Assembly (NCBI RefSeq): GCF_003086295.3
Contig: NC_092052.1
Coordinates: 72,766,910 to 72,830,909 of the forward strand
Length of the DNA: 64,000 nt
From: Arachis hypogaea
Lineage: Eukaryota; Streptophyta; Magnoliopsida; Fabales; Fabaceae
Direction: 5' to 3'
A program made the position numbers and the translations under genes. The notes under the pieces were generated by a model, which was not told where the DNA came from, searched no databases, and saw nothing but the letters and a program-made list of their open reading frames with translations. Positions within the stretch are counted from its first letter, which is position 1, and each line of letters starts with the position of its first letter. Of this stretch, positions 1 to 11,225 are shown piece after piece.

Positions 1-2656
1 CATCATGCTTCAGTGAGAAGCCTCACGTCCTTCATCTGAAAACCACAAAATCCGCATGGGTGAGAACCGGAGGTTCTCAGTATGGTAACAGTACCCACAT
101 ATCTAACATGTAATATCCTGGGAAAGCCGAAGGCAATCCTAGAACTTCCCCAACTTGAGTTATACTCAACAAAATCATGATCATAATCATAATCCATATC
201 CAACGACCCTCACTGGCGTATATTCACGGGGGCGAGCTCATCCGAAACTTTCATAGTGTCCGGCCACACTTACGACATGGGGTCAGCAGAGTATCGAGTC
301 TCTACCTGAAGCACGTGTTGGCTAGCCACTGCTTTCACCCAGGAAAACTCGTATCTCAGATAGTGGAGGTGCAATATTCACATTTCATTCAATAGCATAT
401 ATGCATTTATACTCGGCCATAATCAATAATGGCTCCGCCGTAACCCGACAATAACTCAGCCATCCGGCTCACACTTCAATCCAGAACCAGCCAATTTATT
501 AACAAATACAGCCTATCAGCCCATGGCACATACAGTAGTTCCACCGCCATCTTCCGTATCTCATATACTATCTTTGATCATCATTAATCATAAGTTTTCC
601 CTTTCTTCATTCACAAGTTACCACATCCCCTAGCCCATTTCTCATTGCTAGAGATATTATAATGATTTAAGAGATAATGGGTGAGATCGGAGACATAGAA
701 GTATGAAATTTGGCTTTTAAAACTCAAAAATCAACTTTAGGATGAAAACAGGGACACGCGTACGCGTCCTCCACGCGCACGCGTGGATGGCCAAAAGTTC
801 ATCGACGCGTATGCGTCACCCACATGCATGCGTGGATGGAAAAACAACCAAGTGACGCCTACGCATCAGCCACGCATACGCGTGGGTGCGTTTGTGCCCC
901 CACGCGTAAAACTGGCACAATTCTGGCATAACTCTCGGGAAAATGGCTGGGCATTTGGTGCAACGCATCGACGCACACGCGTGGGCCACGCACACGCGTC
1001 GACCACGCGCACGCGTGGATGGTGCGTTTTTGAAAAACGATGTGTGCACGTTAGGCACGCCTACGCGTGGGGAGTATTCTGCTGAAATTTTTTCTAAGTT
1101 AAAAGCTGCAGAATTCACAAATTAAACCCCCAATCTTGCAACGGACATAACTTCTTCATTTTAAATCATTTTTTGCCCGTCCTTCGAACGGCATGAACAT
1201 CCCGGATCCAATTTCATTTATAAACAAGTTTGGCACGAAATGGGGATCCGGAGTCCAAGTTATGTCCCATCAAAGTATGCCAAAAAACCATATTTTCATA
1301 CAAAATCACAAAGTGCCATTTCAAAACAAACCAATTTCATCCCTTTTAAAAATCAACCAAAACATACCAATTTCAACCCTTTTGAAATCAATCCAAAACA
1401 TACCAAAAATCAACCTCAAGCCTCCTCAACTCATACATTAACATTTTTATCAAAAATCACAACCACCATGCCACCATTTTAACACATCTCAATCAAATGG
1501 CTAAAAATTCAAACACATTAACATGTCATACATCCTTCCTCATCCCAATTTCCAATAATCCCATTTCCCATCAACCATCATTATACATAGTCAATATCAT
1601 ACCCACTATCAACATGGTTTCACTCACAAAACCACCTTAATCATTCATCAAGCATATATCATAATATGCATTTTTTCTCACATATCACACCATCAAGGCA
1701 TCATTATTCATAATCACATATATGACCACATCATATATCTCAACCATTCCATAATATCAATAATTCAATGCCTATCTTAGGGCCTCTAGCCTAAGTTTTC
1801 ACACCACATTACATTTTAGATACAAGAAACCGAGATCATACTTTAGCTGATTTCCCACGCTCAACCGGAGCACTTTCAAACCACTTTTCCACAAGCTCTC
1901 AAGGTCTCAACACCTCCAAGAACAGATTTTTGCACACCAAAGCCCTCTTCCAACCTTTCCAAAATCTCAATCAAGCTTCAATATTCACATACAAACTACC
2001 TAAGCCACAATTATTATACCCAAACACAACATCTCAATACCCAAGCATCATAAAACAACAAATTACACTAGGGTTGAGAATATTATCACACCCAAGGTTC
2101 AAGGAGACAAGATTACTCTTCTCCTTCAAGAGAGTTGGGTCCTATAACATCAAAGAGCCCAAAATCTCAACACATTTCTCCATAAAACTCGAAATTTAGG
2201 GATGAAGAACTAAAATAATTTCGTGGCTTACCTTAAGAATAAAGTAGTGGGTTTTGTATAGCTCTTCGCAGTGAATGCGTGACTGCAAACGGTGTGGCAA
2301 TCGGAGCTCTAGATCAAAAGTTATGGTAGTTTGAAGATCAAATGAGAGAAAGAACTTTAGAGAGTGTTCTTCCCCCTTTCCCTTCCATTTCAGCGTGTAA
2401 ATGTGTTATGTGAGGAGAGAGAGTGCTGAAAATTAGGGTTTTAGGTTTAGTTTAGTTGGGTCAAGGGCCCACTATGGGTCCAGTTGGCCCGGTTTGGCCC
2501 GTTCAGTCCAATCTTGGTCCAATTTCTACAAAATTGGTATCGAAAATCTCGTCTCAATCTCCTCTATCATATTAAGCCATAAAAATCACATTTTTGGCTT
2601 TCTATAATAAATTCTCATTTATGGGTTAATTAGCCATTAATTAACCGGGTTTTACA
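1..2656 (-). mobile_element. 3' LTR of a chromovirus-like Ty3-gypsy element, cut by the window start
   Basis: On the minus strand the LTR begins TGTAAAACCC at 2656 and runs out of the window at position 1. A purine-rich tract and the last codons of a pol reading frame abut it, so this is the 3' LTR. Stretches near 60-85 and 110-370 resemble the LTR at 55682-60243 (for example a block with GAGCTCATCCG and a GGCCAC tail), so both belong to one broad family. By comparison with that copy, some hundreds of bases lie beyond the window edge. It has no coding capacity. Both the Tekay/Del clade name and the Arachis attribution are inference from the pol and chromodomain remnants and from memory of the repeats. 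Confidence 0.8.
754..1075. repeat. cluster of CGCG-rich near-palindromes inside the LTR
   Basis: About ten degenerate copies of a CACGCGTACGCGTG-like motif occur in about 320 bp, in the forms ACGCGTACGCGT, CACGCGCACGCGTG and GCACACGCGTGG. Each is close to self-complementary and consists of alternating purines and pyrimidines. The surrounding LTR is AT-rich, so this is a sharp CpG island within the element. The apparent ORFs here on both strands are products of the repeat and are not genes. Confidence 0.8.
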
Positions 2657-2669
2657 TTCTACCCACCTA
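2657..2669 (-). other. polypurine tract of the chromovirus-like element
   Basis: Read on the minus strand, AGGTGGGTAGAA lies directly before the LTR start TGTAAAACCC. The equivalent site of the second element (60244-60256) has the same GGTGGGTAGAA. This is the expected place and composition of the plus-strand primer. Confidence 0.75.
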
Positions 2670-2698
2670 ATTAGGAATTTTGCCCACAAAATTTAAGT

Positions 2699-2777
2699 TC
2701 AATTACCTAAGAATAAGTGCAGATAATCCGTTCGCATCTCCGACTCAAGTTCCCAAGTGTGTTCCTCAACACGCTAT
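2699..2777 (-). pseudogene. last codons of an integrase/chromodomain, joined to RT by deletion
   Basis: On the minus strand the 26 codons before a TGA at 2699-2701 contain [13 protein letters not shown] followed by a DYxHLF ending. That matches the C-terminal end of chromodomains in Tekay/Del-type Ty3-gypsy integrases (a VEEATWE..M...YP.LF pattern). Immediately upstream the sequence is the RT motif SKHGIA. The whole RNase H and integrase core is therefore absent. The reading frame is not the one used by RT. Confidence 0.7.
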
Positions 2778-3783
2778 CCCATGTTTACTCACCACGTGAC
2801 CCAGAAATTTCACCTCACTCTTCCAGAATTCACATTTAGACAGTTTCGCATAGAGTTTTTTTTTCCTTTAGTATCTGCAACACGGTCCTCAAGTGTTCCG
2901 CATGCTCCTCTTCGGTCTTGGAATAAATCAGTATGTCGTCAATGAAGACAACAACGAATTTATCCCGAAACGGACGGAAAACTCTGTTCATGTAATCCAT
3001 AAACACTACATGAGCGTTTGTCAACCCAAAAGACATTACAGTGTACTCGTAATAACCGTAACGAGTCCTGAAAGCGGTTTTAGGGATGTCCTCACTCCTT
3101 ACACTTATCTGGTGATAACCGAATTGCAAGTCGATCTTGGAGAAAATCCCAGCTCCTTGTAACTGATCCATGAGATCGTCAATCCTTAGCAGTGGGTACT
3201 TATTCGTTACTGTGACCTTTTTCAGCTGCCTGTAATCCACACAGAGTCGCATACTCCTATCTTTCTTCTTCACCAGCAACACTGGTGCTCCCCACGGAGA
3301 AATACTTGGTCGGATGAAGTTTTTACCCAACAAATCCTCTAGTTGAGACTTTAGCTCGGCCGTTTCTAGCGGTGACATCCTATAAGGAGCACTCGAGATT
3401 GGTCCAGCCCCAGGCACCAACTCGATAGCAAACTCAACCTCTCGGTTAGGTGGAAATTCATCAATGTCATCGGAAAACACCTCTGGAAACTCACACACAA
3501 CCAGAATTTGTTCCAATCTTTGATCATCACCCAAAACACCCGCGGTTAACAACAAGATGCCCTGACATTTGGTCCCCAAACAATTCACCATCATAGTATT
3601 CAAGTAATAACTATTCAACACAACCGGCCCTTCCGTATCTTCTGGCATGAAGTACACCGATTTTGCAGAACAGTCGAGCAGAACATGGTTCTTAGATAAC
3701 CAGTCCAAACCCAGGATAAGATCAAGATTGATCATTGGTAAACAGATTAAATCATGAATAAAACCATGTTGTTGGACCCTAAA
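2778..3783 (-). pseudogene. chromovirus-like pol: retropepsin tail and reverse transcriptase
   Basis: An open stretch of 299 codons (2836-3735) carries the end of the aspartic protease (LILGLDWL) and then a Ty3-gypsy reverse transcriptase. RT motifs are visible: [32 protein letters not shown], the [10 protein letters not shown] region, and the catalytic FIDDILIYS box near residue 265. Two lesions are clear. An in-frame TAA separates it from the gag/protease frame near 3791; the duplicate copy has CAA there. A T run of nine (2856-2864; the frame needs eight) shifts the frame just before KLSKCEFW. RNase H and integrase are missing. It cannot make an active polymerase. Confidence 0.9.
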
Positions 3784-5053
3784 TGAAATTTATGGGCATC
3801 CTAGCCTAGTTACCATGGCCTCATGGGTGGCATTATACACCTTTAGGTCATAACCTAAGACTACAATCTTTAATCCTAACTCATGAGATTTTTCGAATGC
3901 AATGAATGAATGGGTTGCTCCCGAATCAAATAAAGCATTTAAAGTTTGACCAACCATTTCACAGTTACCTCGGATAAGTGTCTCCCATCCCTCGGCACCT
4001 ATAGTTGAGGTGGTGAACACTTGACCAGTCTGTTGTGCCTTCCTGGTACCTTGTTTCTGCCTCTCTGGACAGTTCGTGGCCTTATGTCCCGCCTTACCAC
4101 AAGAATAGCACAAGCCCCACCCGGCCTTGCACGGGCCTTCCAGATGGTGACTTCCACAACTAGCATAAGCTTGATCATTCTGAAGCTGCTTCCCAAACTT
4201 TTTCTCTTGGGAGTTATTGTTGGGCCTCCTGAAAGAGTATCCCCGCTTGAAAGGCGAACCTCTAGGGGCAAAGCTCTTCCCTCGGCTCTGTGGAAATGAT
4301 CCCTTATGGCTTCCTCTCTCCGTAGCCGCCTTCTTTACACACTCCTCAGCAACCCTGCTCTTGTTCACCAACTCTGAGAAAGTCCTAATCTCCATTGGTC
4401 CCACTGAGCTGAAGATATCACTCCAGAGTCCTCCTTCATACTCAATGCATTTTCATTCCTCAAAATCTCCCGGAGCTCCTTGACACATACGAGAAAACCT
4501 GAATAGCTCCTCAAACTTGTCTGTAGACTCAGATGCGGACATGATACCCTGCTTCAGTTGCAGAAACTCAAGTTCCTTGGCCGTCTTGGCAGAATTTGGA
4601 AAGTACTTTTTATAGAACTCATCCTAGAAGGCATCCTAGGTGATAGGGTCATCACCCTGCTGCAGGAGACATTGGACTCCTTGCCACAAATGTGACGCTT
4701 CCCCATTGAGCAGATAGGTGGCAAACTCAACACACTGCACGTACCATCTGTGCTTGCAGTACTCGCTCCATAGCCTGAAACCAGGTATCGGCTTCAGTCG
4801 GACTAGTGGTTCCCTTGAACTTAGGTTGATTAAGCTTTAAAAAGGTTGCCAATGTCATCGGGCTCTGAGCTCCACCTCTGTCATTGCCATGGTTGTTCAT
4901 ATGTTGTCCAAGGACCGTAGCAGTGTCCTGCATAGCAGTAGCCATATTCTCCAACGCCACCATGAAATCTACCGAGTTATTTGGGTTAGCTCCCGATCCC
5001 TGAGTACTAGTACGACCTCTCCCATTACCTCGACCGCATCCTCGAGGCGCCAT
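3784..5053 (-). pseudogene. gag-protease, copy A
   Basis: Ty3-gypsy gag followed by the start of protease. The ATG at 5051-5053 opens with MAPRGCGRGNGRGR, a basic Gly/Arg-rich N-terminus. The central Retrotrans_gag homology (WF.AMERVL, LWQG, PITxDAF, EFYKKYFP) is broken by a frameshift near 4740 and two TAG codons at Trp positions (about 4625-4640). A 204-codon open stretch (3790-4404) then carries a CCHC zinc knuckle, CYSCGKAGHKATNC, and the protease active site LFDSGATHSFI. Copy A has lost a Cys kept in copy B (AYASCG versus ACASCG). It ends at TAA where copy B has CAA. Non-functional. Confidence 0.9.
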
Positions 5054-5195
5054 CTGGTTCCTATACACACCAAACAATCGATATTAAGTTGATCAGTCTC
5101 AATATCGGAAGTCTAGTACTTCAAAGTCCCAAATGCATACTCATGAACGTTTATGACAGGTATATCAATCAGATATTCTAATAGCACATAAACAC
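5054..5195 (-). other. 5' leader of the chromovirus-like element
   Basis: About 140 bp upstream of gag with no coding signal. It stops abruptly at AACAC, where the Athila-type LTR begins with TGGTGCACGAAA. The same leader precedes copy B (7374-7515). The Athila-type element therefore inserted into, or recombined with, this leader before the tandem duplication took place. Confidence 0.7.
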
Positions 5196-6105
5196 TGGTG
5201 CACGAAATTGTGATTACACTTTTCACAACTCTGCACAACTAACCAACAAGTGCACTGGGTCGTCCAAGTAATACCTTACGCGAGTAAAGGTCGATCCCAC
5301 GGAGATTGTCGGCTTGAAGCCAGCTATGGTTATCTTGTAAATCTTAGTCAGGATATCAATGATAAAAATGATTTTGTTAAGAAAAGTAAATAACATGAAA
5401 TAAATGGTACTTGTGATTCAGTAATGAGGAACAGGTTAAAGTTCTGTAGATACTCTGTCACCTGAATCTCTGCTTTCCTACTGTCTTCTTCTCCAAACAC
5501 GCATGGCTTCCTTCAATGACAAGTTGTATGATCCTCTCAGATGAAAAATACCAGATACGATCTCTGCACAGCTAATCAACTGTCGGATTTCTCGTCTCGG
5601 ATGAAAAATACCAAGTATAGCTACCGCACGGCTAATCATCTGTCGGTTTTCGCTAGCGTCGGAATAGGACCCTTGTCCTTTTGCACATTGTCACTACGCC
5701 CAACATTCCCAAGTTTGAAGCACTTCACAGTCATCCCTTCCCAGATCCTACTCGGAATACCACAGATAATGTTTAGACTTTTCGGATCCCAGGAATGCTG
5801 CCAATTGGTTCTAGCCTATACCACGAAGGTTCTGATCTCACAGACTCGGTCCGTGAATCAGAGACCCAAGAGATATGTACTCAAGTTGTCACCCAATGAC
5901 TACATTGAGCTCAGATAGAATGGGAGTGGTTGTCAGGCACGCGTTCATAGAATTGAGGATAATGATGAGTGTCACGGATCATCATCTTCTCCAGATTAAA
6001 GAACGAGTGGGTATCTTAGAATAAAATCAAGCGTTATTGAATAGAAAATAGTAGTAATTGCATTAATCCATTGAAACACAGCAGAGCTCCTCACCCCCAC
6101 CTATG
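5196..6105 (-). mobile_element. partial Athila-type LTR within duplication unit A
   Basis: Sequence begins TGGTGCACGAAATTGTGATT and matches 7516-8424 closely, including a 60 bp internal tandem duplication (GATGAAAAATACCA at about 5540 and 5600). It represents the 3' end of a minus-strand LTR, cut at CACCTATG by the duplication breakpoint. No coding sequence. Confidence 0.9.
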
Positions 6106-7373
6106 AAATTTGCGGGCATCCTAGCCTAGTTACAATGGCCTCATGGGTGGCATTATACACCTTTAGGTCATAACCTAAGACTAAAATCTTCAATCCTAAC
6201 TCATGAGATTTTTCGAATGCAATGAATGAATGGGTTGCTCCCGAATCAAATAAAGCATTTAAAGTTTGACCAACCATTTCACAATTACCTCGGATAAGTG
6301 TCTCCCATCCCTCGGCACCTGTAGCTGAGGTGGTGAACACTTGACCAGTCTGTTGTGCCTTCCTGGCACCTTGTTTCTGCCTCTCTGGACAGTTCGTGGC
6401 CTTATGTCCCACTTTACCACAGGAATAGCACAAACCCCACCCGGCCTTGCACGGGCCTTCCGGATGGTGACTTCCACAACTAGCACAAGCTTGATCATTC
6501 TGAAGCTGCTTCCCAAACTTTTTCCCTTGGGAGTTGTTGTTGGGCCTCCTGAAAGAGCCTCCCCACTTGAAAGACGGACCTCTAGGGGCAAAGCTCTTCC
6601 CTCGGCTCTGTGGAAATGATCCCTTATGGCTTCCTCTCTCCGCAGCCGCCTTCTTTACACACTCCTCAGCAACCCTGCTCTTGTTCACCAACTCTGAGAA
6701 AGTCTTAATCTCCATTGGTTCCACTGAGCTGAAGATATCACTCTAGAGTCCTCCTTCATACTCAATGCATTTCCATTCCTCAAAATCTCCCGCAGCTCTC
6801 TAACACATACGAGAAAACCTGAATAGCTCCTCAAACTTGTCTGTATACTCAGATGCAGACATGGTACCCTGCTTCAGTTGCAGAAACTCAAGTTCCTTGG
6901 CCGTCTTGGCAGAATTCGGAAAGTACTTTTTATAGAACTCATCCTAGAAGGCATCCTAGGTGATAGGGTCATCACCCTGCTGCAGGAGACGTCGGACTCC
7001 TTGCCACCAATGCGACGCTTCCCTAGTGAGCAGATAGGTGGCAAACTCAACACACTGCACGTACCATCTGTGCTTGCAATACTCGCTCCATAGCCTGAAA
7101 CCAGGTATCGGCTTCAGTCGGACTAGTGGTTCCCTTGAACTTAGGTGGATTAACCTTCAAAAAGGTTGCCAGTGTCATCGGGCCCTGAGCTCCACCTCTG
7201 TCGTTGCCATGGTTGTTCAAATGTTGTCCAAGGACCGTAGCAGTGGCCTGCATAGCAGTAGCCATATTCTCCAACGCCGCCATGAAATCTACCAGGTTAT
7301 TTGGGTTAGCTCCCGATCCCTGAGTACTAGTACGACCTCTCCCATTACCTCGACCGCGTCCTCGAGGCGCCAT
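6103..7373 (-). pseudogene. gag-protease, copy B
   Basis: Near-copy of the gag-protease block at 3784-5053. The ATG is at 7371-7373 (MAPRGRGRGNGRGR). It shares the central frameshift (near 7060) and both Trp-to-TAG codons (about 6945-6960), so these lesions predate the duplication. A 207-codon open stretch (6101-6724) has a first Cys/His cluster (CASCGSHHPEGPC), the CCHC knuckle CYSCGKVGHKATNC and the protease motif LFDSGATHSFI. It ends artificially: after CPQIS the frame runs into LTR sequence at the breakpoint. It is better preserved than copy A in this part. Confidence 0.9.
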
Positions 7374-8424
7374 CTGGTTTCTATACACACCAAACAATCG
7401 ATATTAAGTTGATCAGTCTCAATATCCGAAGTCTAGTGCTTCAAAGTCCCAAATGCATGCTCATGAACGTTTATGACAGGTATATCAATAAGATATTCTA
7501 ATAGCACATAAACACTGGTGCACGAAATTGTGATTACACTTTTCACAACTCCACACAACTAACCAACAAGTGCACTGGGTCATCCAAGTAATACCTTACG
7601 TGAGTAAAGGTCGATCCCACGGAGATTGTCGGCTTGAAGCAAGCTATGGTTATTTTGTAAATCTTAGTCAGGATATCAATGATAAAAATGATTTTGTTAA
7701 GAAAAGTAAATAACATGAAATAAATGGTACTTGTGATTCAGTAATGAGGAACAGGTTGAGGTTCTGTAAATACTCTGTCACCTGAATCTCTGCTTTCCTA
7801 CTGTCTTCTTCTCCAAACACGCATGGCTTCCTTCAATGACAAGTTGTATGATCCTCTCGGATGAAAAATACCAGGTACGATCTCTGCACAGCTAATCAAC
7901 TGTCGGATTTCTCGTCTCGGATGAAAAATACCAAGTATAGCTACCGCACGGCTAATCATCTGTCGGTTTCAAATAGCGTCGGAATAGGACCCTTGTCCTT
8001 TTGCACACTATCACTACGCCCAACATTCGCAAGTTTGAAGCACTTCACAGTCATCCCTTCCCAGATCCTACTCGGAATACCACAGACAATGTTTAGACTT
8101 TTCGGATCCCAGGAATGCTGCCAATTGGTTCTAGCCTATACCACGAAGGTTCTGATCTCATGAACTCGGTCCGTGAATCAGAGACCCAAGAGATATGCAC
8201 TCAAGCTGTCGCCCAATGACTACGTTGAGCTCAGATAGAACGGGAGTGGTTGTCAGGCACGCGTTCATAGAATTGAGGATAATGATGAGTGTCACGGATC
8301 ATCATCTTCTCCAGATTGAAGAACGAGTGGGTATCTTAGAATAAAATCGAGGTGATTGAATAGAAAATAGTAGTAATTGCATTAATCCATTGAAACACAG
8401 CAGAGCTCCTCACCCCCACCTATG
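6103..8424. repeat. tandem duplication unit B
   Basis: Second copy of the unit that starts at 3783. It runs through gag/protease, the leader and the LTR as far as CACCTATG at 8417-8424, then continues without a break into the rest of the LTR (GGGTTTAGAGACTC), which unit A lacks. Unit B therefore keeps the native right junction and unit A the native left junction, as expected for a simple tandem duplication. Confidence 0.9.
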
Positions 8425-9085
8425 GGGTTTAGAGACTCATGCCGTCAAAGATATAATATGGAATGTAAAAAATGTCATGAGTTGCTAAATGAATCTCTAA
8501 AAGTAGTTTTTATACTAAACTAGTAACTTAGGGTTACAGAAAATGAGTAAATAGGTGTAGATAGTGCAGAATTCCACTTCCGGGGCCCACTTGGTGAGTG
8601 TTTGCACTGAGCTTTCAAGCTTCCATGTGCATATGCCTCATATTGGAGTTAAATGCCACCCTGGGTGCCAAAATGGGGCGTTTAACGCCAAAAAGTATGC
8701 CAGTTCTGGCATTTTACGCCAGAAAATTTTTGGATGGCTTTTAACGCCAGTTTGGGCCATTAAATCTCGGGCAAAGTATGGACTATTATATATTGCTGGA
8801 AAGCCCAAGATGTCTACTTTCCAAAAAATCCATTTCGAGTGCAGGAGGGTCAGAATTCAACAGCATTTGCAGTCCTTTCTCATCCTCTGAATCAGATTTT
8901 TGCTCAGGTCCCTCAATTTCAGCCAGAAAATACCTGAAATTACAGAAAAATACACAAACTCATAGTAAAGCCCAGAAATGTGATTTTTGAATAAAAACTA
9001 ATAAAAATATAATAAAAATTAACTAAAATATACTAAAAACTACCTAAAAATAATGCCAAAAAGTGTATAAATTATCCGCTCATCA
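7516..9085 (-). mobile_element. LTR a: Athila-type LTR, 3' LTR of element 1
   Basis: Minus-strand LTR of 1570 bp, starting TGATGAGCGGATAATTTATA at 9085 and ending CGTGCACCA at 7516 (TG...CA). Next to 9085 lies the internal 3' end (AAGTTTGGTGTTG read on minus). It carries a 60 bp tandem duplication (7861 and 7921) absent from LTR c, lacks about 42 bp near 8822 that LTRs b and c have, and holds several GGCGTTTAACGCC-type hairpins at 8640-8760. A TATA-like TATATAATA on the minus strand near 8790 recurs in most related LTRs here; promoter function is only a guess. Confidence 0.92.
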
Positions 9086-10170
9086 CAACACCAAACTTAA
9101 ATTGTTGCTTGTCCCCAAGCAACTAAAAACAAAATAGGATAAAAAGAAGAGAATATACAATAAATTCCAAAAACATCAATGAAGATTAGCTTCAATTAGA
9201 TGAACGGGACTAGTATCTCTTTGCTTCTGAACAGTTTTGGCATCTCCCTTTATCCTTTGAAGTTCAGAATGATTGGCATCCATAGGAACTCAGAATTCAG
9301 ATAGTGTTATTAATTCTCCTAGTTCAGTATGTTGATTGTTGAACACAGCTACTTTATGAGTCTTGGCCGTGACCCTAAGCATTTTATTTTCCAGTATTAC
9401 TACCGGATACATAAATACCACAGACGCATAACTGGGTGAAGCTTTTCAGATTGTGACTCAGCTTTGCTAGAGTTCTCAGTTAGAGGTGCCCAGAGCTCTT
9501 AAGCACACTCTTTTTGCTTTAGACCATGACTTTAACCGCTCAGTCTCAAGCTTTTCACTTGACACCTTAACGCCACAAGCACATGGTTAGGGACAGCTTG
9601 GTTTAGCCGCTTAGGCCAGGATTTTATTCCTTTAGGCCCTCCTATCCATTAATGCTCAAAGCCTTGGATCCTTTTTACCCTTGCCTTTTGGTTTAAAAGG
9701 TTATTGGCTTTTTCTGCTTGCTTTTTTTCGCCATTTTTTTCGCAAGCTTTTGTTTTTCACTGCTTTTTCTTGCTTCAAGAATCAATTTTATGATTTTTTA
9801 GATTATCAATAATATTTCTCTTTTTTCATTATTCTTTCAAGAGCCAACAATTTTAACATTTATAAACTTCACTATAAAAAATATGCACTGTTCAAGCATT
9901 CATTCAGAAAACAAAAAGTATTGCCACCACATCAAAATAATTAAACTATTTTCAAGAAAGAATTCAAAATTCATGTGCTTTTTTTTCTTTTTCAGAAAAA
10001 ATTTTTCATGTAAGAAAGGTGAAAGATTCATGGAACATTCATAGCTTTAAGGCATAGACTCTAAACACTAATGATCATGTAATGAAGACACAAACATAGA
10101 CAAAACATAAAGCATATAAATCGAAAAAAATAGAAAAATAAGAACAAGGAAATTAAAGAACGGGTCCACT
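9086..10170 (-). other. non-coding 3' region of Athila-type element 1
   Basis: Sequence between the third ORF and the 3' LTR. It opens with the conserved PPT-like segment AACACCAAACTTAAATTG and is similar to 18835-19973 of element 2. No open frame of note on the minus strand. It includes T-rich stretches (9720-9850) and a block with ACACCAAGCACATGG-type sequence that is repeated between related elements. Confidence 0.7.
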
Positions 10171-10422
10171 TTAGTGATGGCGGCTAGTTCTTCCTCTTGA
10201 AGATCTTATGGAGTGCTTTAGCTCCTCAATATCTCTTCCTTGCCTTTGTTGCTCTTCCTTCATGGCTCTTGTTGAGGTCTATGAGTGGGCTCTCTTGTTT
10301 GCTCCATCCTCTTTCTAGTGATGGGCTTTTGAGATGAATCTCTCCATCTCTCATGACTCGGAATTGGAAGCAACTGCCTTCCCTTTCCTCTTCCTAGAGG
10401 TTTCTCCGGCCTTAGGTGTCAT
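10171..10422 (-). pseudogene. deleted remnant of the third ORF (post-pol), element 1
   Basis: A single reading frame of 84 codons from ATG (10420-10422) to TAA (10171-10173). It opens MTPKAGETSRKRKGKAV, a basic N-terminus like the intact third ORF of element 2, then has MERFISKAHH (element 2 has ERFCTKEHADHY). It jumps to a short charged, helical tail with EEQQRQGRDIEELK. Three in-frame stops are present. The globular middle of about 250 residues is missing. It occupies the same place downstream of integrase as the 20124-21104 ORF, so I read it as a deletion relic of that gene. Confidence 0.6.
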
Positions 10423-10794
10423 TAATGGTTATGGAAAAACAAAAAGCAAAGCTTTTTCCATACCAAACTTAGAAGGTTTGCTCGTCCTCGAGCAAAAGAA
10501 GATAGAAGGGAGCAGAAGAAGAATGATGCAATTAATTTTGAAAACTTATTACCTTATGCAAGAAAAATTAAAAAGAGTTGAAAAGAATTTGAAAAGATAT
10601 GTAAGTTTTGAAAACGTTTTGGAAGGATTTGAAAATAATTGAAAAAGAATTAAAAAGAGTTGGAAAGATTATTAATTTTTGAAAATAGAAATTGAAAGAT
10701 GAACGTTTAAAATATTTTTGTTGCAAAAAATTATGAATTAAAACATGAAAAATTGAAAAAAATCGAATTGGAAACAAAACTACCTCCCTTGTGT

Positions 10795-11025
10795 CATCCT
10801 GGCATTAAACGCCCAGAATGCTATCCATTCTGGCGTTTAACGCCCACTTGACTACCTCTTTGGGCGTTTAACGCCCAGCCAGATACCCTGGCTGGCGTTA
10901 AACGCCAGGAATCCTTCTTTATTGGGCATTTTTCTGAACGCCCAGAATGCTACCTGCATCGGCGTTAAACGCCCATTCTGCTATCCTTACTGGCATTTAA
11001 ACGCCAGTAAGGCTATCCTCCCGGG
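10795..11025. repeat. GGCGTTTAACGCC hairpin array, 3' region of element 1
   Basis: About seven units of a hairpin motif with 6-base arms, GGCGTT and AACGCC, around one central base. They appear as CATTAAACGCC, GGCGTTTAACGCC and TGGCGTTAAACGCCAG, spaced roughly 25-35 bp apart by variable sequence rich in CAGAATG and CTATCC. It lies between the integrase stop and the third-ORF remnant. Arms are conserved better than spacers. Confidence 0.85.
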
Positions 11026-11225
11026 TGTGCTGTTTTTGATCCTATTTTTGATTTCGCTTTAATTCTGCAGCTGTTTTTGTGACTCTACATGATCATCAAC
11101 CTAAAGAAAACATAAACTAACAATGGAAAATGAAATGAAGAAGTAATTAGCATGGATAAATAAGATTGGGTTGCCTCCCAATAAGAGCTTCTATAATGTC
11201 TTTAGCTGGACTTTTACTGAGCTTT

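Larger units (their letters stand above)
3783..6105. repeat. tandem duplication unit A
   Basis: This roughly 2.32 kb segment (gag/protease block, 5' leader, and 0.9 kb of an Athila LTR) is followed directly by a second copy at 6103-8424. Gag motifs recur at a constant offset of 2320 bases. At the join the Athila LTR sequence CCCACCTATG runs into gag sequence ATGAAATTTGCGGG, sharing only the three bases ATG. The copies differ at a few percent of positions, so the duplication is not recent. Confidence 0.9.

Noticed and set aside
783..1125. Open frames of 60-100 codons on both strands
   Set aside because: They arise from the CGCGT-rich repeat cluster, which lacks stop codons in several frames. 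No protein-like composition.
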